A stretch of DNA of 64,000 bases, from positions 1-64,000 of the forward strand of contig CAZTJF010000008.1 of assembly GCA_964613805.1 (NCBI GenBank). Direction: 5' to 3'. A program made the position numbers and the translations under genes. A model generated the notes under the pieces. The model did not search any database. It saw only the letters and a list, made by a program, of their open reading frames with translations, and was not told where the DNA came from. The stretch comes from XYD12-FULL-36-8 sp964613805 (GTDB lineage: Bacteria > Bacteroidota > Ignavibacteria > Ignavibacteriales > Ignavibacteriaceae). This document shows, in pieces, positions 60,009 through 64,000 of this stretch (positions within the stretch are counted from its first letter, which is position 1; every line of letters begins with the position of its first letter).

Positions 60009-60818
60009 TTAATTGGATAGTTCTAAATGTCCCTTATCAATTTGCTCGGAAGCAGATTTAGCGAGGATTCTAAAATCTTCAATTGAAAGTTTTTCGGCGC
60101 GCAAAGATAAATCTATTCCTGTGTTGTTAAAATTTAAGTGAGCAAATATACTATTCTTAATAGAATTATAAAGCATTTTTCTCCTGTTTCCGAACGCCGC
60201 TTTTACAATTTTAATAAAGGTCTCGTCTTCTATTCTGTCGTTTAAATTTTCTTTAAAGAATAAATGAATAACTGCCGAATAAACATTAGGGCGCGGGTAA
60301 AAAACATTTGGAGATACTTTAAAGCAAAGCTTAACGTCGGTAAAATTTTGTGTAATTACGGAAAGAATTCCATATTCCTTTCTTCCGGATTTTGCCGTTA
60401 TTCTATGCGCAACTTCATTCTGAACCATCAGAACTGAATCGTGAATTATATTTTTGTTTTCTATCATCTTAAAAATAATTGGAGAGGTGATATTATAAGG
60501 AATGTTTCCAACGATACGAAGTTTTTTACCGTACTTAGTAAAAATTTTATTTAGATCGAGTTCTAAAAAATCTCCTAAGATTAATTTGAGTTTAGGAATT
60601 TTCGAGGTAAGCACTTCAACATTTCTTTTATCAATCTCAACAGCTATTAGTCTATCTGTTTTTTCGATCAGTTTGGAGGTTAGTGCACCTTCACCTGGAC
60701 CTATCTCAATAATTAAATCATTACTTTTTGGTGAAATCTCAGAAATAATTTTTCCAATAATGTTTTCATCTCGAAGATAATTCTGTCCGAAACGTTTGAG
60801 AGGAAATTTAGGGTTCAT
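60009..60818 (-). CDS. rsmA: 16S rRNA dimethyladenosine transferase
   Basis: The 269-residue protein has the KsgA/RsmA plan: FPLKRFGQNYLRDENII, IEIGPGEGALTSKLIEKTDRLIAVEIDKR, GDFLELDL, the NPPY-type motif IVGNIPYNITSPIIFKM, and the C-terminal helical domain. It dimethylates two adjacent adenines in helix 45 of 16S rRNA during small-subunit maturation. It starts 116 bases from the divergent ROK gene. Confidence 0.97.
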   Translation of the reverse strand: MNPKFPLKRFGQNYLRDENIIGKIISEISPKSNDLIIEIGPGEGALTSKLIEKTDRLIAVEIDKRNVEVLTSKIPKLKLILGDFLELDLNKIFTKYGKKLRIVGNIPYNITSPIIFKMIENKNIIHDSVLMVQNEVAHRITAKSGRKEYGILSVITQNFTDVKLCFKVSPNVFYPRPNVYSAVIHLFFKENLNDRIEDETFIKIVKAAFGNRRKMLYNSIKNSIFAHLNFNNTGIDLSLRAEKLSIEDFRILAKSASEQIDKGHLELSN

Positions 60819-60934
60819 ATATTAAAAGTAAAGATAATCTGAATTAAATCTAACTTGCTGTATCAATATCACGTTGCAAAACATAAGATTTCTTGATAAG
60901 TTTTCAAACAGACGATGTAAACTTTAATTAATCA

Positions 60935-61921
60935 ATGGAGGTTAAACTGAATTCAAACTCGATAGTCAGCATTGACATGGGCGGTACGAAAATATTGGCT
61001 GCTGTAATAAATTCTAAAAATGGAATTATTTCAAGGGCAAAAACAGCAACAAAATCTAACTCTAGCGAAAAAGATTATATCGAAAGTTTAACTGATATTA
61101 TTCATCAAATTGTCAAGCAATCACAATTGAAACCTAATAATATCAAAGCTGTATGTCTAGGGATTCCAGGTTCTGTAAATCCTTATACAGGGAAAATCGG
61201 TTTAGCTCCTAATCTTGGATTGAAAAATTTCTTTATCAAGGAAAAACTTCAGAAAAAAATTCCATATCCTGTTCTGATTGAGAATGATGTGAATCTTGGT
61301 ACACTCGGAATTAGTAAATTTGGCGTTGGTAAGAAGAGTAAGAATATGTTAGTTATGTTTATTGGAACTGGTATTGGCGGTGCCTTAATCTTTGATGGAA
61401 AAATATATCGCGGGACAAATTTTATGGCGGGAGAAATTGGTCATATGATTATTCAAGAGGATGGACCTTTGTGCGGCTGTGGAAAGAAGGGCTGTTTTGA
61501 AGCAGTCGCAAGCAGAACGGCAATTGTTCGAGATATTCTTGCTGATAAAAGAACAAAAAAGAAAAGTATAATCGGTAAATTGGTTCCTCCAGGAGAGAAA
61601 ATAAAAAGCAGAGCACTTGCAGAAGCTGTTCGAAAGAAAGACAAAGTAGTATTTGAACATTTACGAAATGCATGTAATATCATTGGAATTGTTTCTGCCA
61701 GTATCAGCAATCTTTTAAATATTGATATGATTGTTTACGGCGGCGGTTTAATGGAAGCTCTTGGTGATGATTTGCTTCCGATTATTAAAACTTCTTATTA
61801 CAAACATGTACTTGCAGATGCTGCAAAAGGAACTAAGCTCGTTAAAAGTAAACTTGCCGATGATGCGGCACTATATGGCGGGATTGCATTAGTACAAGAA
61901 TTTTTAGGTGTGAAAGTTTAA
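60935..61921 (+). CDS. ROK family sugar kinase
   Basis: The 328-residue protein has the ATP motif SIDMGGTKILAAV, the catalytic region IENDVNLGTLG, GTGIGGALIFDGKIYRG, and the ROK zinc site GEIGHMIIQEDGPLCGCGKKGCFEAVAS. Such proteins act as glucokinase or kinase of other sugars; no transcription-factor HTH is present, so it is an enzyme. The ATG at 60935 lies in front of GGAGGT (60937-60942), which could serve a start further in (CTG at 60947). The N-terminus is thus uncertain by four codons. It overlaps ABC-F at its 3' end by four bases. Confidence 0.92.
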   Translation: MEVKLNSNSIVSIDMGGTKILAAVINSKNGIISRAKTATKSNSSEKDYIESLTDIIHQIVKQSQLKPNNIKAVCLGIPGSVNPYTGKIGLAPNLGLKNFFIKEKLQKKIPYPVLIENDVNLGTLGISKFGVGKKSKNMLVMFIGTGIGGALIFDGKIYRGTNFMAGEIGHMIIQEDGPLCGCGKKGCFEAVASRTAIVRDILADKRTKKKSIIGKLVPPGEKIKSRALAEAVRKKDKVVFEHLRNACNIIGIVSASISNLLNIDMIVYGGGLMEALGDDLLPIIKTSYYKHVLADAAKGTKLVKSKLADDAALYGGIALVQEFLGVKV

Positions 61922-63864
61922 TAGAATTTTGTTTCTATCTTATAAATTTCTTCTGAAAGTTTTTCCCACTCCTTATAACATGCTTCAAGTTCATTCTTGT
62001 TTTTAACGAAATCTAAATTTTTTTCATTGGCAAATTTAATATCAGTATAGGTATCGCTTGATAATATAATTTCTTCCAGAGTTTTTTGACTTTTCTCCAA
62101 ATACTCAATCCTTTTTTCAAGCGTTTTTATCCTTTCCTTTAAGTCTTTGGTAGCAAAGTAAATTTGTTGTCTTATTTCTGCTTGCCGCTTCTTATGTAAT
62201 TTCTTATTATCAAATGATAATTTACTATTTAGCTTTTCATTATCTGATTCAAGGTTGTCAGTTAAACTTTTTTTGTAAAGATAATACTCTATTCCACCTT
62301 CGAAGATTGTAAGATGTTTATCTCTGATTTCGACAGTTTTGTTCACTATGGGTTTGAGAAAATCAATATCATGTGAGATTAGAATTATTGAACCCGAAAA
62401 ATCCACCAAAGCTTTTTGCAAAATTTCTTTTGATGAAACATCAAGGTGATTTGTGGGTTCATCAAGAATAATAAAATTTGACTTAGTAAGTAAAATTTTT
62501 GCAAGCGCAACACGGCTTTTTTCTCCGCCGGATAGAATACCCACTTTCTTAAAAACATCATCGCCTGTAAAAAGAAAAGAACCTAAAAGACTACGCAAAC
62601 CTCCGAGCATCATCTCCGCCGAAATGCCCAACAGTGTTTCGAGAATATCCAATTCGGGATTTAGCTGATCGGCAACATCTTGCGCGTAATAAGCAATCAT
62701 CGTGTTATGTCCAACAATTCGCTGCCCGCTGTTTGGGAGCAGCAGACCCGCAATGATTTTTGAGAGAGTTGTTTTGCCGGCGCCGTTTGGTCCGACAAAT
62801 GCAATTTTATCCTTACGGTTGATTGTAAAATTAAGGTTATCGAAAATAATTTTATCATCAAAAGATTTTGATATTTCTTTAAGTTCAATGTTAACCTTGC
62901 CGCTTGACGGAGCATCAGGAAATCTAATTTTAATTTCCTTTTTTAAGGAAGGTAAATCGAATAATTCAATCTTTTCTAATTGCTTTATTCTACTTTGAAC
63001 CTGTTTTGCCTTTGTTGCTTTATATCTAAATCTCTCGATAAACTTTTCGGTCTCTTTTATTTTTTTTTGCTGCTGTTCAAATTGATTTTCTAAAAGTTGA
63101 TTTCTCTCTTCCTTAAATCTAAGATATGCATCGTAGTTCCCTTTGAAGTTTGTAATCTTATTCAGAAAAATTTCCAAGGTTCTGTTTGTAACTGAATTGA
63201 CAAAATATTTATCGTGTGATACAATGACCAAAGCACATTTAGAGGAGTTCAAAAAGCTGATAAGCCACTGAAGTGAATCAAGATCGAGGTGATTGGTTGG
63301 TTCATCCAATAAGAGAATATCATTCTGTGAAATGAGAATTTTAGATAATGCAATTCTCATCTGCCAGCCGAGGGAAAAGGTATCTGTTTTTTTGTTGAAG
63401 TCTTCCTCTGAAAATCCTAATCCTATCAATATTTTTTCAACTCTTGAAGTTGAGCTATAATAATCTAATTCTTCAAGCCGGTTATGTACATCACCAAGCT
63501 GATAGACTAATTCCTCGCGGTCTTCATCAGACAAATCTTGTGAATTTATCTGCTCAAGAATTGATGATTCTTTTTCCTTTAATTCAGTAATGTCAGTCAG
63601 TGCGGAATGCGCCTCTTCAATCAGAGTTTTACCTTTATGAACAACATTATCCTGAGGCAGATAACCTATCGAGATGCGTTTTTGTTTGTGAATTTCACCT
63701 GATTCAGGAATGATTTCGCCGCTGATAATTTTTAGCAGCGTTGATTTGCCCGAGCCATTTGCCCCGACTAAACAAATGCGATCATTGGAATGGATTTGAC
63801 AATCAAAATCTTTGAATAGATATTTCCCTCCGAACTGAACTGAGATGTTTAAAAGATCTATCAT
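61918..63864 (-). CDS. ABC-F family ATPase
   Basis: The 648-residue protein has two ABC domains without membrane parts: GANGSGKST and GPNGAGKTT Walker A motifs, FSLGWQMRIALSK and LSGGEKSRVALAK signatures, LLLDEPTNHLD and FIILDEPTNHLD Walker B motifs. A P-site-tRNA-interaction linker and a C-terminal coiled coil (about 540-640, EIRQQIYFATKDLKERIK) are present. This matches the Uup/YdiF-type ribosome-associated ABC-F proteins rather than a transporter. The first signature (SLGWQ) is degenerate, as often in this group. Confidence 0.95.
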   Translation of the reverse strand: MIDLLNISVQFGGKYLFKDFDCQIHSNDRICLVGANGSGKSTLLKIISGEIIPESGEIHKQKRISIGYLPQDNVVHKGKTLIEEAHSALTDITELKEKESSILEQINSQDLSDEDREELVYQLGDVHNRLEELDYYSSTSRVEKILIGLGFSEEDFNKKTDTFSLGWQMRIALSKILISQNDILLLDEPTNHLDLDSLQWLISFLNSSKCALVIVSHDKYFVNSVTNRTLEIFLNKITNFKGNYDAYLRFKEERNQLLENQFEQQQKKIKETEKFIERFRYKATKAKQVQSRIKQLEKIELFDLPSLKKEIKIRFPDAPSSGKVNIELKEISKSFDDKIIFDNLNFTINRKDKIAFVGPNGAGKTTLSKIIAGLLLPNSGQRIVGHNTMIAYYAQDVADQLNPELDILETLLGISAEMMLGGLRSLLGSFLFTGDDVFKKVGILSGGEKSRVALAKILLTKSNFIILDEPTNHLDVSSKEILQKALVDFSGSIILISHDIDFLKPIVNKTVEIRDKHLTIFEGGIEYYLYKKSLTDNLESDNEKLNSKLSFDNKKLHKKRQAEIRQQIYFATKDLKERIKTLEKRIEYLEKSQKTLEEIILSSDTYTDIKFANEKNLDFVKNKNELEACYKEWEKLSEEIYKIETKFY

Positions 63865-63900
63865 TAAAAGTCGAAAAGAATTTTGGCAAAAAAAGTCAAA

Positions 63901-64000
63901 TCATTTTTTTCGAAGTACGGCAACTTTTGATTTTGCGACATTGGTCCCATCTTTATCATAAGCTATGATTAAGTAAATACCGCTGTTAACCAGTTTTCCC
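63901..64000 (-). CDS. Exported protein, C-terminal fragment (cut by window end)
   Basis: On the minus strand the frame reads GKLVNSGIYLIIAYDKDG then TNVAKSKVAVLRKK and stops at 63901-63903. The SGIYLIIAYDKDG pattern followed by a basic end is the last part of a FlgD-like/type IX-style sorting domain, as in the other secreted proteins here. The 5' portion lies beyond the window, so the main domain is unknown. Confidence 0.75.
   Translation of the reverse strand, partial: GKLVNSGIYLIIAYDKDGTNVAKSKVAVLRKK

Noticed and set aside
61918..63864. ABC-F protein considered as an ABC transporter or antibiotic-resistance determinant
   Set aside because: It has no membrane domain and its coiled-coil tail matches housekeeping Uup-like proteins; resistance cannot be inferred.

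Overview
The window is a stretch of AT-rich bacterial chromosome, very probably from the Ignavibacteria/Ignavibacteriales side of the Bacteroidota–Chlorobi (FCB) group. This rests on content. Several exported proteins end in a FlgD-like/type IX-style sorting domain with a YPNPFNPTTTIKF-type opening. There is a PorV/PorQ-family protein, a TonB-dependent receptor with a carboxypeptidase-regulatory N-domain, a folB–folK–deoxynucleoside kinase–DUF4834 string, and many genes start at TTG or GTG. No phage, CRISPR array, integrase, transposase or complete insertion sequence is visible. Coding density is high and nearly all genes are intact.

Layout. 1-53: 3' part of a tRNA-Arg(CCG). 91-207: palindromic element. 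434-10863: a surface/envelope block with a YfgM-like TPR membrane protein, an FG-GAP repeat protein with a sorting domain, then a tightly spaced set of TonB-dependent receptor, ~1190-residue exported protein and PorV-family protein. 11084-13879: efp-accB-accC-gcvH. 14134-18995: guaA, a TPR protein, a TPR plus periplasmic-binding (LpoA-like) protein, and radC. 19169-20149: two small coiled-coil envelope proteins, one with LysM. 20227-25845: phoH, mazG (opposite strand), a RidA-family gene, an exported unknown, a LytR_C protein, rsfS and argS. 25855-30451 (minus strand): comF, a VWA-like membrane protein, a PhzF-family gene and surE. 30664-37140: a YfiH-family gene, EamA transporter, folB, folK, a deoxynucleoside kinase, DUF4834, GT9 and lepA. 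37149-41299: lepB, a subtilase with a sorting domain, an O-methyltransferase and an unknown. 41326-48016: a MarR regulator, YigZ, uvrA, a NapH/NapG-like polyferredoxin and a Tat-dependent DUF362 protein. 48248-54985: a self-contained efflux operon TetR-TolC-HlyD-ABC-ABC-permease-permease. 55241-63864: CMD protein, amidohydrolase, rdgB, lipoprotein, ubiE/menG, PAP2, rsmA, ROK kinase and ABC-F. 63901-64000: C-terminus of another exported protein.

The most unusual signal is a set of short palindromic repeats that lie inside coding frames as well as between genes. A 15-nt core occurs in three places: inside the signal-peptide region of the subtilase, at the C-terminus of an efflux ATPase, and as the hairpin between uvrA and the polyferredoxin gene. 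A related motif is found in the signal peptide of the TonB receptor. This resembles in-frame palindromic elements known from Rickettsia. Other points of note are a consensus-like promoter with GGAAACT inverted repeats before the TetR gene, a palindrome inside the uvrA promoter, an internal twin-arginine segment joining NapH-like and NapG-like halves, and a radC gene whose conserved N-terminus lies upstream of any usual start codon.
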